Notes under the pieces: generated by a model
Databases searched by the model: none
The model's input: only the letters and a program-made list of their open reading frames with translations
Told to the model about the DNA's origin: nothing
Shown: piece after piece, positions 51,205-60,297 of the stretch
Position numbering within the stretch: position 1 is the first letter of the stretch
How the letters are laid out: each line of letters begins with the position of its first letter
Program-made: the position numbers and the translations under genes
NCBI GenBank assembly: GCA_001899635.1
Contig: MKVQ01000030.1
Coordinates: forward strand, 1-64,000
Reading direction: 5' to 3'
Source of the DNA: Myxococcales bacterium 68-20
GTDB lineage: Bacteria; Myxococcota_A; Polyangia; Polyangiales; Polyangiaceae
Length of the DNA: 64,000 nt

Positions 51205-52595
51205 GGAAGCACTACTTCCCTCGGCACGGAGACCGAGAGCGTGGGGGTAGTGGAGCCGAGCTGCCCGTGGGCGTTGTTTCCCCAGCAGTACACTTTGCCG
51301 CTCGTCAGGAGGGCGCACGTCGAATAAGGCATGACCTTCACCTCGGCTGCCGGCGCGGGGAGTCCCTGGACGCGCACGGCGGAAAGCGCAAACTCTTTGG
51401 TGCCGTCGCCGGCCTGGCCCATGTTGTTCAGGCCCCAGCAGTAGACGTCACCTGACGTCGTCGTCGCGCACCAGCGACGCTTCTCCACCGACGTCACGTA
51501 GTCGTTCGTCACGAAGTAGGACTGCGTCGTCGCGATGCGCGTGATCGGCTCGGGCATGTCGACGGCGCGCGGCGTCCCTCGTAGCTGCGCGCTCGGGATG
51601 TCGAAGGTGGACCGCGCGTCGGCGGCGCCCCAGCACCACCCGACGCCGTTCGCGACCGCGCACGCTTCTTCGCCGCTCGTGGACACCATCGTGACGTGCT
51701 CGAGCGCGACGGGGGACGGCCAGCCGTCTGCAGTGAGCGGGGTTGGGCGGCCAACGGTGGGCGCGGTGCCCCAGCTCGAGAGCGTCCCGTCCTCGTGCGT
51801 CGTGAAAGTTGCGCCTCTTGACGCGCCGTACGCCACGGCGATGTCCTTCGCGCTAGCGGCCAGGTCGATCGCGTGAGGTTGCGTGTTGGCAGCGCTCGTG
51901 GAGAGCTCCGCGCTCACCTGGAGCGTGGCGTTCGTTCCCCAGCAGACGACGCTCGCGTCGCGGAGAATGGCGCACCCGACCCACTCCGAGACCGCGACCT
52001 TGTTTGCCGGCCCGGGGAGCGCCAAGCGGACGGGGCTCGTTTGAACGGTGGTCGCGGAGGCATCGCTCTGAAGGAACGGGCCACGGCCCCAGCACCAGAC
52101 CGCGCCGTCACCATCGACGGCGCACGTTCGGTCGAGGTGCGTGATGTCCGAGAGGCCGGGGACGCGGACCGCGCTCGCGCTCTGCGCGACGTCGGGGATC
52201 CCGAGCTGTCCGGCGTTGTTCGCGCCCCAGCACGCGACGGTGCCGTCCGTCAGGAGCGCGCAAAACCCCTCCTCGCGCGCACCGGTCCCGCTCGGTAGGG
52301 GCGTCGAGAGCGCGAGCGCGCACGGAGCGGCTTCGCACGCGATGGGCAGCGGCGAAGCATCGACGAGCGCCGCGTCGACGAGGGCGACGTCGTCGGTACC
52401 CGCATCGACGACGTCGTCCTCGAGAGCGCCGTCGGAGGCCGCGTCCGCGCTGCCTTCTCCGCCATCGTTCTCTGACATGGGACGGTCGTCGCTGCTCGAG
52501 CAACTCGTCGTCACCGACGTGATCAGCGACGCGCCGGCGAGCGCGAGCAGCGCGGTGTACGCGCGAGGGTCAAGGGATCGTCTTGTGAAACGCAT
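51201..52595 (-). CDS. Cluster B: RCC1-repeat lipoprotein
   Basis: The ATG at 52595 gives 464 residues. A lipobox gives Cys32 (SVTTSCSSSD), followed by an Asp-rich spacer. RCC1 blades are visible: ACWGANNAGQLGIPD, WCWGRGPFLQSDASA, VCWGTNATLQVSAE, YCWGLNNMGQAGDGTKEF and YCWGNNAHGQLGSTT. It is predicted to form a seven-blade propeller outside the cytoplasm. The start overlaps the end of the preceding gene by 26 bp, so translation is coupled. It is the positional paralogue of 18472-19902. Confidence 0.85.
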   Translation of the reverse strand: MRFTRRSLDPRAYTALLALAGASLITSVTTSCSSSDDRPMSENDGGEGSADAASDGALEDDVVDAGTDDVALVDAALVDASPLPIACEAAPCALALSTPLPSGTGAREEGFCALLTDGTVACWGANNAGQLGIPDVAQSASAVRVPGLSDITHLDRTCAVDGDGAVWCWGRGPFLQSDASATTVQTSPVRLALPGPANKVAVSEWVGCAILRDASVVCWGTNATLQVSAELSTSAANTQPHAIDLAASAKDIAVAYGASRGATFTTHEDGTLSSWGTAPTVGRPTPLTADGWPSPVALEHVTMVSTSGEEACAVANGVGWCWGAADARSTFDIPSAQLRGTPRAVDMPEPITRIATTQSYFVTNDYVTSVEKRRWCATTTSGDVYCWGLNNMGQAGDGTKEFALSAVRVQGLPAPAAEVKVMPYSTCALLTSGKVYCWGNNAHGQLGSTTPTLSVSVPREVVLP

Positions 52596-53919
52596 GGCGA
52601 ACTCCAACCGCCCAGAGGTTTTGATTCGAGGTGCCGCGGACCCTTCGCACGGACGCGCGGACGGCGGTGCCGTCTCGCGAGAGCGTGGACGTCGAATAGG
52701 TGCCGTCGTCCGCGCCTCGGAGGACGAGCCCCCACGCGGACAGCCAGGTCTCTCCGTCGCCGCGCCAGAGCGAGTGCGCGGCGTTCGGTGGCCCCGAGCC
52801 CACGCCGAGCTTGAGCGGAACGGCCGACTGCGCGAACGTTATCGCGGAGCCGCCGTCCGTCGCGTCGCTGTCCCCGATGCGAATGTGCGTGAGCTCGACG
52901 CTCGCTGTAGAGAGGGCGGACCTCCCGTTGTACAGCGCGACGTACTCGGTCGCGCTCACCCGCCCGACGTTGGAGAGCCAGCCGCTGAACGTGTTGCCCA
53001 CGCGTTGCGTGCCTGCGCGCGCGGCGCAGGGAGCGGAAGAGCTCGTCCCGACGACGCCATCGGCGATCCGCTCCCAGCCTGCCGCCGTCTTCCGAACGAC
53101 GAGCGGACAGTGGAGGTTCGTGCTCAACGCGCTCGAGCGGTCGCGCGCGCCGACGAACCACATGTCGTCTGGCCCGGTGCCGGCGGCGCTGACGAAGAAG
53201 GCGTGCTCGCTCGCCGCGTCGAGATCGCTGACCGTGTACACGGCCGACCAGCTACCGTCCGCCGGATCGCGCCGAAAGATCGTGTTGCTGAAGTATGCAT
53301 ACACGTTCGCGGTGTCGAAGCCCCACACTCCCATCACCGGTACGCGCTCGCGCATGGCGCTCGAGTAAGGTCGTCCGTGTTCGTGCGATGCGGAATGCCC
53401 GACGATGGCGTCGGGCAGGTCGGTGCGCGTCCACGTCCACTTCGTCTCCGGTGGGACGCCGCGCTTGCCGCGGTAGATGCTCGACGGGCCGGACGCGAAG
53501 TACACCTCGTCCTCGTTTGGCGCGTACACGGCTGACGCGAACGCGCCAGGGCGGTTCTGGCTCTGGTCGTCGATGTACTCCCAGGCGTTGGTGGACTTCT
53601 TCCACTCGAGGAACTTCACGCCCTCCGAGGCACTGTCGGCGATCGCAAACGCAACATCCTCGAACGGCCAAACGTCACGGAAGTCGAGGTCCGCGTCGGG
53701 GAAGGCGGTGACGCACCAGCCTGCGCTGCTGCAGTCCGGCAGGCGCGTATCCCCGTCGGCGTCCGCCACGTCGACGTCGACGTCCGGGAGGCCGCTGTCC
53801 GGGATCGGCGCGGGAGGGGCCTCCGCGGTGGGGGGCGTCGACTCCTCCTCCGAACTCGCGCAGGCGGCGATCGCCGCCAGCGACGCGGCCGTGGCCGCGA
53901 GCAACATCGAAGCTCTCAT
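52570..53919 (-). CDS. Cluster B: WxG-repeat lipoprotein 1
   Basis: The ATG at 53919 gives 449 residues and overlaps the previous stop (ATGA). A lipobox gives Cys20 (AAIAACASSEE). The region after the Asp/Pro spacer has LDFRDVWPFEDVAFAIADS, VMGVWGFDTANVYAYFSNTI, GTGPDDMWFVGARDR and RGTSNQNLWAVGVRHAF. The repeats are less regular than in the cluster A equivalent, and the protein is longer (449 against 398). A propeller fold is inferred. Gene order makes it the partner of 19910-21106. Confidence 0.72.
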   Translation of the reverse strand: MRASMLLAATAASLAAIAACASSEEESTPPTAEAPPAPIPDSGLPDVDVDVADADGDTRLPDCSSAGWCVTAFPDADLDFRDVWPFEDVAFAIADSASEGVKFLEWKKSTNAWEYIDDQSQNRPGAFASAVYAPNEDEVYFASGPSSIYRGKRGVPPETKWTWTRTDLPDAIVGHSASHEHGRPYSSAMRERVPVMGVWGFDTANVYAYFSNTIFRRDPADGSWSAVYTVSDLDAASEHAFFVSAAGTGPDDMWFVGARDRSSALSTNLHCPLVVRKTAAGWERIADGVVGTSSSAPCAARAGTQRVGNTFSGWLSNVGRVSATEYVALYNGRSALSTASVELTHIRIGDSDATDGGSAITFAQSAVPLKLGVGSGPPNAAHSLWRGDGETWLSAWGLVLRGADDGTYSTSTLSRDGTAVRASVRRVRGTSNQNLWAVGVRHAFHKTIP

Positions 53920-55118
53920 CGTTTTCCTCCGAGCGAGACGATCGCGCCCTGCCCGGCGACCCAGACCTTCCCCGGTGCCGCGATCCAGATCCGATCGAAC
54001 CGCGGACGCCTTCCGTCGAGACCAGCCACCTTCACGCGCGTCCACGCCGCTCCGTCGTAGTGAAAGACGATGGCGTCCTCGCCGGCGACCCAGATGTCGC
54101 TCGGCGACGTGCCGGCGACCGCGTAGAGGTGCTCTTGCGTCGGGATCTCGTCGTAGCTCTCCCAGAACCGCGCGTCGCCGCGGTAGCGCCGGACGGTGCC
54201 GGTCGCGCCGACGGCCCAGACGTCGTTCTCCGCCGCCGCCCAGACGCCGTGGAGCGCGTAGACGGTCTGCGTGTTGAAGCCGGTGAGCGTCGGCGTGTCG
54301 GACTCGGCGTCGGTGACGCGGAACGCGGCTCCTCTCGGTCCAACGGCCCACACCTCATCGCCGGAGAGCCCGTGCAGGCCGTAGACCTCCTTGCACGGGA
54401 GCGTGGTGCACTTGTCGAGCGTCAGCGGGTCGAAAGTGAACGCGTTGCTCTCGCTCGAGTAGCGCATGCGCCAGAGCCCGCCCCTCGTCCCTTGCGTCGT
54501 CGCTCCGATGAAGAGCGAGCGCGAGCCGGGGGCCGCCCACGTCGTCTCGACGCGCATGAAGGAGTTGCCCCATGCGGAGTGCACCGTCACCGCGGGGAAA
54601 AGTGACCAGCCGTCGGCGGACGCATCGGTGCCGGCGTCGAGGCCGCGCGTGTAGAGCCGCTTTGGATCGTCGAACGCGACTTCGGCATCGTCGCGGAGCC
54701 AGAGCCCGTAAAACGAGTTCTGAACGTCCGCGTTGGACCGCCTCCAGGCGGTACCGTCGAAGCGCGCGATGGCGCCCGAGGTCCCCGCCAGCCACAGATC
54801 GTCGGGAGCCCGCCCGGTGAGGGCATGGACGTGGGTGCGCGGATCGAGCGTCGTCGGCGTGCTGCTGTTCGAGAAGAGCGCCGCCGCGCAGAGCGCGTCT
54901 GGAGTGCACTCGGTGGGGAAGAGCTCGCAGTCGTCACACGCGCCCGCGTCAGCGGCGTCGCTCGCTTCGCCGCCGTCCAAGGCTGGGGCGGGAACGGGGG
55001 TGTTCCGCTCCTCGGACGGCGCGTCGCTCGTTCCGCCGTCGTTCGCGCACGCCGAGAGCACCGCCGCCAGCGCGGAGAACGCGGTGCTGGCGATGGTCAA
55101 AGTCCAACGTTTCCTCAT
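53916..55118 (-). CDS. Cluster B: WxG/DVWAVG-repeat lipoprotein 2
   Basis: The ATG at 55118 gives 400 residues, overlapping the Cys-rich gene stop (ATGA). A lipobox gives Cys24 (AAVLSACANDG). Repeats include VHALTGRAPDDLWLAGTSGA, VYGLHGLSGDEVWAVGPRGA, LHGVWAAAENDVWAVGATGT and LYAVAGTSPSDIWVAGEDAI. This is a probable beta-propeller surface lipoprotein, equivalent to 21103-22335. The frame is open upstream of 55118, but the signal peptide fixes this start. Confidence 0.77.
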   Translation of the reverse strand: MRKRWTLTIASTAFSALAAVLSACANDGGTSDAPSEERNTPVPAPALDGGEASDAADAGACDDCELFPTECTPDALCAAALFSNSSTPTTLDPRTHVHALTGRAPDDLWLAGTSGAIARFDGTAWRRSNADVQNSFYGLWLRDDAEVAFDDPKRLYTRGLDAGTDASADGWSLFPAVTVHSAWGNSFMRVETTWAAPGSRSLFIGATTQGTRGGLWRMRYSSESNAFTFDPLTLDKCTTLPCKEVYGLHGLSGDEVWAVGPRGAAFRVTDAESDTPTLTGFNTQTVYALHGVWAAAENDVWAVGATGTVRRYRGDARFWESYDEIPTQEHLYAVAGTSPSDIWVAGEDAIVFHYDGAAWTRVKVAGLDGRRPRFDRIWIAAPGKVWVAGQGAIVSLGGKR

Positions 55119-56392
55119 CGCGTCGGTCCTCCAGCGTCCTGGAGCTCGTCGCACGGCTCGACCATGCACTGTCCATCGACGCACGCCTGGCCTGCGATCG
55201 CGTCGCAGACGTTGCCGCATGCTCCGCAGTTCTGCGGGTCCGCGGCGATGTGGGTCTCGCAGCCGTCGTCGCGGTTGCCGTTGCAGTCGCCCCAGCCGCC
55301 GTAACACGTCCGCTGGCACTTTCCGAAGACGCACGCTTCGGTGGCTTTCTCGTTACCGAGAAACCCGCATCGCGCTCCGCACGCTCCGCAGTTCTGGTCG
55401 TCACCGGTCAGGTCGACGCACGTTCCGACCTTGATCCCTCCGGAGGCGGTGCCGCAAAACGTCTGCCCCACGGGGCACATGCACGTCGGTATCCCCAAGG
55501 CGGAGAGCCCGCATTCCTGCCCGTCCGGGCACGCGGCCCCACACGCGCCGCAGTGGTCCTTGTGGAGGAGACGCGTCTCGCAGCCGTTCTCGCGGACACC
55601 GTCGCAGTCGCCGTTCCATCCGCTGCACTTGAGCGTGCCGCACCGACCGCCGCCGCAGCCGAAGTAGGTGTTCGCCGGCGCCGTCTCGCTCCCATCCCCT
55701 TGGGGCGGGCACGCGTTGCCACACGCGCCGCAGTTCGCGTCGTCGTTCTCCGGGTCTGCGCACGGAAAGGAGAGGGGATTGGCCGGGTTCGGGCAGTAGA
55801 GCTCGCCCGGTCGGCATCCGCAGCCGATGTCGGGATTGACGAGCCCGCGGTTGATGCAAGGCTTGTCCGCCGGACACACGATCCCGCACGCTCCGCAGCT
55901 GTCGTTGCTGCGCGGGGATGCCTCGCACCCGTTGTCCGCGAGGCCATCGCAGTCGAGAGCAAGATGCGCCTGGCACGCCAGCACGCAGCGTCCGTCGACG
56001 CACGAGTACTCTTCCTGGACTTCGAGCGCCGACACCCGACAAGCGTTGCCGCACGAACCGCAGTTGTCCGGATCGGTCAGCAGATCGGTATCGCAGAGAA
56101 AGCGCGAGCTCGGGCACGTCGTGCGCCCGCGCGGGCAGCGGTCCGATGGGCAATAGCTGACCGCCTCGTCCGGCCCGAGGACGCCGCTGTCGGTGACCTC
56201 CTCGAACGACGGCGGCGCGCTCGCGTCCATGACGTCGTTGCCGATGATGATCGGCACGCGATCCATCGCGGTGCACGAGGCGGCGAGCAGCGCGAGGAGC
56301 GCGGCGCCGCCGAAGCTCACGGCGGCGCGCACGACCGTCGTTCGATACAGCCGTCCTCTGCGAGCGGGGCTCGGTGAGATACCAATCGTCAT
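55115..56392 (-). CDS. Cluster B: Cys-rich Stig1-like repeat lipoprotein
   Basis: The protein has 425 residues. A lipobox gives Cys40 (ALLAASCTAM). The mature part has repeated NCGSCGNACRVSALE, SCGACGIVCPADKPCI, NCGACGNACPPQGDG, HCGACGAACPDGQEC and NCGACGNVCDAIAGQACVDG units joined by DGCETHIAADPQ-type linkers, the same arrangement as the cluster A paralogue. It should be exported and disulphide-rich. A 39-bp gap separates it from the anti-sigma candidate, whereas in cluster A the two overlap. Confidence 0.82.
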   Translation of the reverse strand: MTIGISPSPARRGRLYRTTVVRAAVSFGGAALLALLAASCTAMDRVPIIIGNDVMDASAPPSFEEVTDSGVLGPDEAVSYCPSDRCPRGRTTCPSSRFLCDTDLLTDPDNCGSCGNACRVSALEVQEEYSCVDGRCVLACQAHLALDCDGLADNGCEASPRSNDSCGACGIVCPADKPCINRGLVNPDIGCGCRPGELYCPNPANPLSFPCADPENDDANCGACGNACPPQGDGSETAPANTYFGCGGGRCGTLKCSGWNGDCDGVRENGCETRLLHKDHCGACGAACPDGQECGLSALGIPTCMCPVGQTFCGTASGGIKVGTCVDLTGDDQNCGACGARCGFLGNEKATEACVFGKCQRTCYGGWGDCNGNRDDGCETHIAADPQNCGACGNVCDAIAGQACVDGQCMVEPCDELQDAGGPTR

Positions 56393-56431
56393 GACCTTGA
56401 ACCTCGTGTCGCGTTCGCGTTCGACCGAACG

Positions 56432-57262
56432 TCAGAGACCGGAGCGCTCGTGCAGCGAGCGAACGCGGTCGGCGTAAGGGCTCGCTCCGTGCGCTGCCAA
56501 GAACTGCTCCGCAGCGGTCCGTGCTTGCGCGCGGTCACCTGCGTGAAGCAACCCTTCGATGCGGATCACCTCGACCTCCTGCGCGAAGGTCCCGGCGCCG
56601 AACCGCGTGCGGTGAGCGTCGACCGCGCGCATGCACGCGGCGACATCGCCGCGCTGCAGGCCAGCGCGCGCCGCCGAGACGAGCGCGAGCTCTTCGTCGA
56701 ACGACGTCCCGCTCGCGGCGGCGGGAGCGTCGTCGCCGTGCGCGCCGCGGCTCGGCATCGGCGCGTCGGCCTGCGTTGCCGTCGCGATCTCGCGTGTCCC
56801 GCTCTCGGCGCGGCGCGCACGCGGCTCGGCCGACGCGGAGCGCGCGGGCGCCGCGAGCGCCGCGGGCGCGAGGTCCTCGATCGACAGCATGGGCACGGGC
56901 GCCTCGCTCGAAGCTTCGTTCGTCGAGAGCAACGCGCGCGCTTCGTCGGCTTCGCTCGTCGTGACGACGCCATCGAGCGCTGGCGGAGCCTGCGGGGCCG
57001 CGACAGCGTGCGCGGGCTCGCTCGCGTCGTACGCGCTCGTCCCGACGGCGATGCCGAAGACCGACACGCCGACGGCGGCGATCCCGAGCGCGACGCTCGG
57101 ACGAGTCGTCCACCACGACCGACGAGGAGCCGCCGCGGCCTGCGTCGCGAGCGCACGGAGCTTCTCCATGTGCGCGGCCGGCGGGCCGTCCTGCTTGCTC
57201 ACCGCCAGGAGATGCGCGATCCCCGGGTCCTCTTCGAAGAGTCGCTTCGGGTCGGAATTCAT
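56432..57262 (-). CDS. Cluster B: one-pass membrane protein, candidate anti-sigma factor
   Basis: The ATG at 57262 gives 276 residues and overlaps the sigma gene stop. The cytoplasmic N-terminus is about 54 residues (RLFEEDPGIAHLLAVSKQDG). One membrane helix lies at about 55-76 (SVALGIAAVGVSVFGIAVGT). A Pro/Ala/Ser spacer and a TPR-like C-terminus follow (EELALVSAARAGLQRGDVAA, SPYADRVRSLHERSGL), close to the cluster A sequence SPYANRVRSL. No zinc motif is present. The anti-sigma role is inferred from position and topology. Confidence 0.7.
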   Translation of the reverse strand: MNSDPKRLFEEDPGIAHLLAVSKQDGPPAAHMEKLRALATQAAAAPRRSWWTTRPSVALGIAAVGVSVFGIAVGTSAYDASEPAHAVAAPQAPPALDGVVTTSEADEARALLSTNEASSEAPVPMLSIEDLAPAALAAPARSASAEPRARRAESGTREIATATQADAPMPSRGAHGDDAPAAASGTSFDEELALVSAARAGLQRGDVAACMRAVDAHRTRFGAGTFAQEVEVIRIEGLLHAGDRAQARTAAEQFLAAHGASPYADRVRSLHERSGL

Positions 57263-57945
57263 GTGCCCTCCTCGCGGCGCATCCGCATGCGGTATCGCTC
57301 GAGCCGCGCGCGGAAATCGTCGCGCGCGTGTCGAAGCCGAGAGGCCACGGTCCCCATCGGGATCTCCAGCACCTCCGCGATCTCGTGCATCGTCAACTCT
57401 TCGAGCTCGTACATGACGAAGACCACGCGATGGCGTTCGTCGAGCTCCGCGAGGAGCTGGTAGAGCAAGTGCCGCGCGCGCTCGTCGTCGAGCAGCGTCT
57501 CGGGCGTCGCCGAGGTCCGCATCGCTTCGCTCGTGGTGCCGAGGGTGTCCACGGGGAGCTCCCGCGCCTCCTTGCGCTTGAGCTTCCGCGCGATGCGCAG
57601 GGCGGCGCCGAAGAGGAATGCGCGCTCGCGGCCCGGCGTCACCTCCTCGATCCGCCGCGCCGCGACGAGGAAGAGGTCCTGCGTCGCGTCCTCGATGACC
57701 AGCTCGTCGAAGCCGAGGCGTCGGAGGAACCTCCACACGCTCGGGAAGTACTCGCTCACGAGCGTGCGGAGGTGCTCCGCCCGCGCGAGCTCGGCCTCGC
57801 CGACGTTCGGCGCGACGCTCGCTCGGACGGGCGCGACGTCGATGCGCCCGCTCACGTCGGCGTTCGGCGCCGGGATGGCCTCCACATTCAGCACTGGTCG
57901 TAGTGCCGGGACCGTTCGCTTATGATCAAAAAAACGATCGCTCAA
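57259..57945 (-). CDS. Cluster B: ECF-type sigma factor
   Basis: The protein has up to 228 residues. Region 2 is TLVSEYFPSVWRFLRRLGFD followed by VIEDATQDLFLVAARRIEEV. Region 4 has LDERHRVVFVMYELEELTMH and the helix-turn-helix IAEVLEIPMGTVASRLRHAR, close to the cluster A version. The listed start is a TTG only 3 bp after the OMP stop. GTG codons at 57894 or 57885 (VEAIPAPNA) align better with cluster A, and TGATCA then lies upstream of the start in both. The start is therefore uncertain. Control of cluster B is inferred. Confidence 0.88.
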   Translation of the reverse strand: MSDRFFDHKRTVPALRPVLNVEAIPAPNADVSGRIDVAPVRASVAPNVGEAELARAEHLRTLVSEYFPSVWRFLRRLGFDELVIEDATQDLFLVAARRIEEVTPGRERAFLFGAALRIARKLKRKEARELPVDTLGTTSEAMRTSATPETLLDDERARHLLYQLLAELDERHRVVFVMYELEELTMHEIAEVLEIPMGTVASRLRHARDDFRARLERYRMRMRREEGT

Positions 57946-57948
57946 TGG

Positions 57949-59052
57949 TCACATCGTGATGCCGAGCCCGATGCCGCCGAGAACGCCGACGACGGGTGGG
58001 TCCGAGACGATGGCTCCGCTCGCGAGCGCGAACGGCCGCCGGGTCGCGGGCGCCGTCACGAGGAGCGTCGAGCCGACGTACACGTGGCGCGAGAGCATCA
58101 CCGTCGTCCAGACGGAGGCGCCGACGTCGAGCCAGAACGTCGAGACCGACCGGGCCGCGCCGAAGCCGCGCGCGGCGACGTCGAGCTGTCCGGCGTTCGC
58201 CTCGGCGCACGGCGCGAGCGCGACGCGCTGGCGGAGCGTGACGCGAAAGGGGCACAGGTGAAGGTGCGCGGCGGTCCACGTGAACTCCGCGCTGCCTCCG
58301 CGAAGGGAGCGCTCCTTCGGCAAGCTCTGGCGTATCCCGAGGCCGAGACTCGGCTGCCACGCGCGGAGCAACGCGGGACCGGCGTCGGGGGGAAGCTCGA
58401 CCTTCGCCGTGAGCGCACCTCCGAACAGCGCACCCCGGACCACCGCGCTCGTGGCCTCGGCGCGAAGCTCGAGCGATACGCGAGGCCACGCGCGCGCGGG
58501 CGCGTCGCTCGGAGGCACGCCGTTCTTGCGAAACAGCGCCGGGCGAGCGGGCGCGCGCTCAGGTGCGGCCACGTTCGAGCGCTCCTCGGCGCTCGGTGGG
58601 GTCGCCTCGAGCGCCTCGGGCTCGGCAGGCGCTTCGGTCGTCGGGCCCGCTTCGCCCGCGCGTGGATCGATCGCCACGGCGACCATCAAGGCGAGCGCGC
58701 GCGAGACCGCCATGCACGTCGGGCCCTCGATCGCGCGCTCGGAGACGCCGCCCTTCGGGGTCGCGACCACGAGCTTGCCGTCGGCGCCGTTCGCGCGCGT
58801 CGACAGCACGACACGCATCGTGCGCCTCGACGGCACTCCCTCCGGCACGCGCGTCCATCGCGGCGTCTGCGCGCGAACCAGCGCGATGAAATCCTCTTCG
58901 CTCGGGCAAAGATCGCCGGCAGCGTAATGGAGGACGATCGGCTCCTCGACGTCCTCGGCCCTCACCGACGCGGGCGCGAAGAGGACGAGCACACCCGCGA
59001 TTGCGCCGGCCACACGTCCCTTCGCAAGCGTCGGATCGTTTCTGCTGCTCAC
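57949..59052 (-). CDS. Cluster B: outer-membrane beta-barrel protein
   Basis: The protein has 367 residues from a GTG. The signal peptide ends near VRA-EDV. The N-terminal domain has GDLCPSEEDFIALVRAQTPR and CMAVSRALALMVAVAIDPRA, matching ESCPSEERFIGNV and GLAIAMALAIDPE of the cluster A protein. After an Ala/Pro/Glu linker the barrel half includes QPSLGLGIRQSLPKERSL, SAEFTWTAAHLHLCPF and VGVLGGIGLGITM. It heads the cluster B unit. The final Phe of a classic barrel is absent (it ends Met), so barrel insertion is less certain. Confidence 0.7.
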   Translation of the reverse strand: MSSRNDPTLAKGRVAGAIAGVLVLFAPASVRAEDVEEPIVLHYAAGDLCPSEEDFIALVRAQTPRWTRVPEGVPSRRTMRVVLSTRANGADGKLVVATPKGGVSERAIEGPTCMAVSRALALMVAVAIDPRAGEAGPTTEAPAEPEALEATPPSAEERSNVAAPERAPARPALFRKNGVPPSDAPARAWPRVSLELRAEATSAVVRGALFGGALTAKVELPPDAGPALLRAWQPSLGLGIRQSLPKERSLRGGSAEFTWTAAHLHLCPFRVTLRQRVALAPCAEANAGQLDVAARGFGAARSVSTFWLDVGASVWTTVMLSRHVYVGSTLLVTAPATRRPFALASGAIVSDPPVVGVLGGIGLGITM

Positions 59053-59365
59053 GCCCGACTCGTCATGCCCACACGATGAAAGTTACCTCAGTGCGGGTGC
59101 CCGGTCCTCTGCGAACGCGCCTCGCGCGACGTGTTTGGAGGGCGCGCAGGCGGAGTCGGCCTGCGAGATGAAGCTGGGCCGTGGGTGATGTGCGCCCCCT
59201 GTCTAGAACGTGCGATTCCCCACCGTCTGGCTGCACACCCATGGGTCCTTCGCGCGCCAGGGGTCTACGTCTCCGAGAAGGCCGGCAAGCTGATCCCGGC
59301 CGACGTCCAGGGCCGCGCACGGTTTTTCGCCCGCGCGTCGGGCGCGCTCGTGCTTCAACTTGGAT
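59053..59365. other. Divergent intergenic region, 313 bp
   Basis: It lies between the start of cluster B and the start of the CxxCH lipoprotein gene, so it should hold both promoters. I saw no clear repeat, terminator or small gene in it. Confidence 0.5.
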
Positions 59366-60136
59366 ATGCGGAAAGCGCTCGTGCTGCTCGTCCTGGCTGC
59401 CTGCGATGGCTCCTCGCCCGACGCCGAGCCCGCACCCGCGCCGACCGCGCGGCCGACGACGCCTTCTGCGCCGGCTCCGAAGGACGGCGGGGCGCCGGAC
59501 GGCGGGCCGCACATGGCGAGTGAAGCCCTGCGTCGGTGCGCAGAGTCGAAAGGCGACCTCGGATCGATCGCCGACGCCATCACACGGCTGAACGCGATCA
59601 TCGACAAGGGCGGCGACGGCGCCTGCTTCGTCGCCACGCTGCCGCGCCCGCTCGCGGTGGTCGCGACGCTCAACGCGACGAGCGCGCAGCCGGCCGGCGG
59701 ACGCGGGGCACCGCGCCTGTTCTTCATGTTGCCGAAGCTCGTCGTCACCGCCGTACCCGAGGGCGCAGGGAGCAAGGTGCTCGAGTTCGGCCAGTGGACG
59801 GGGACCACCCGAACGATCAAGGGTGAAGTAGCCCTGCCGGTCGCCGCCCCGCTCACGGCGGACGCAGCGTTCCAACACATCCTCCAGGGGAGCGACCGGA
59901 CGACATGCGGGACATGCCACGGAGCAGAGGAACCTCACCCGACGATCGCGAACGCCTTCGTCTCGAAGGCGCTGAAGCCGTCGAACGAGCTGACGGTCAC
60001 CGAGCTCGAAGAGCTTCACACGCTGTGCGTCAGTACTGGCCTCGAGTCACCGCGCTGCAACTTCATCCATGCGCTCTTCGACTTCGGTGAGATCACGCAG
60101 GGCGCATTTTCGCCCGTCGTCGAGACCTTGAACTGA
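59366..60136 (+). CDS. Lipoprotein with a single CxxCH haem-type motif
   Basis: The ATG at 59366 gives 256 residues; the TTG two codons earlier is less likely. A short signal has Cys near residue 13 (LVLLVLAACDGS), then an Ala/Pro-rich spacer. The body includes ARCAESKGDLGS-type helices and VLEFGQWTGTTRTIKGEVAL. The C-terminal region has TTCGTCHGAEEPHP, a CxxCH motif of cytochrome c type, and later Cys in LHTLCVSTGLESPRCNF. One haem per chain is plausible, but no axial Met is obvious. No respiratory partner gene is adjacent. Confidence 0.7.
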   Translation: MRKALVLLVLAACDGSSPDAEPAPAPTARPTTPSAPAPKDGGAPDGGPHMASEALRRCAESKGDLGSIADAITRLNAIIDKGGDGACFVATLPRPLAVVATLNATSAQPAGGRGAPRLFFMLPKLVVTAVPEGAGSKVLEFGQWTGTTRTIKGEVALPVAAPLTADAAFQHILQGSDRTTCGTCHGAEEPHPTIANAFVSKALKPSNELTVTELEELHTLCVSTGLESPRCNFIHALFDFGEITQGAFSPVVETLN

Positions 60137-60297
60137 GGGGACATGCGGTGCGACGGGGCGATCTCGTCCACGGAAAGCTGAAGAGCACCGCGCCACTGAA
60201 CTGGGGCGGTCGCGCTCCACAGCCTTCGAGCGCGACGATTCGTACGCCGACGCCGCTCACCAGAGCGTTGGCGCTCGCGCGACCTACGAGCGGCACT

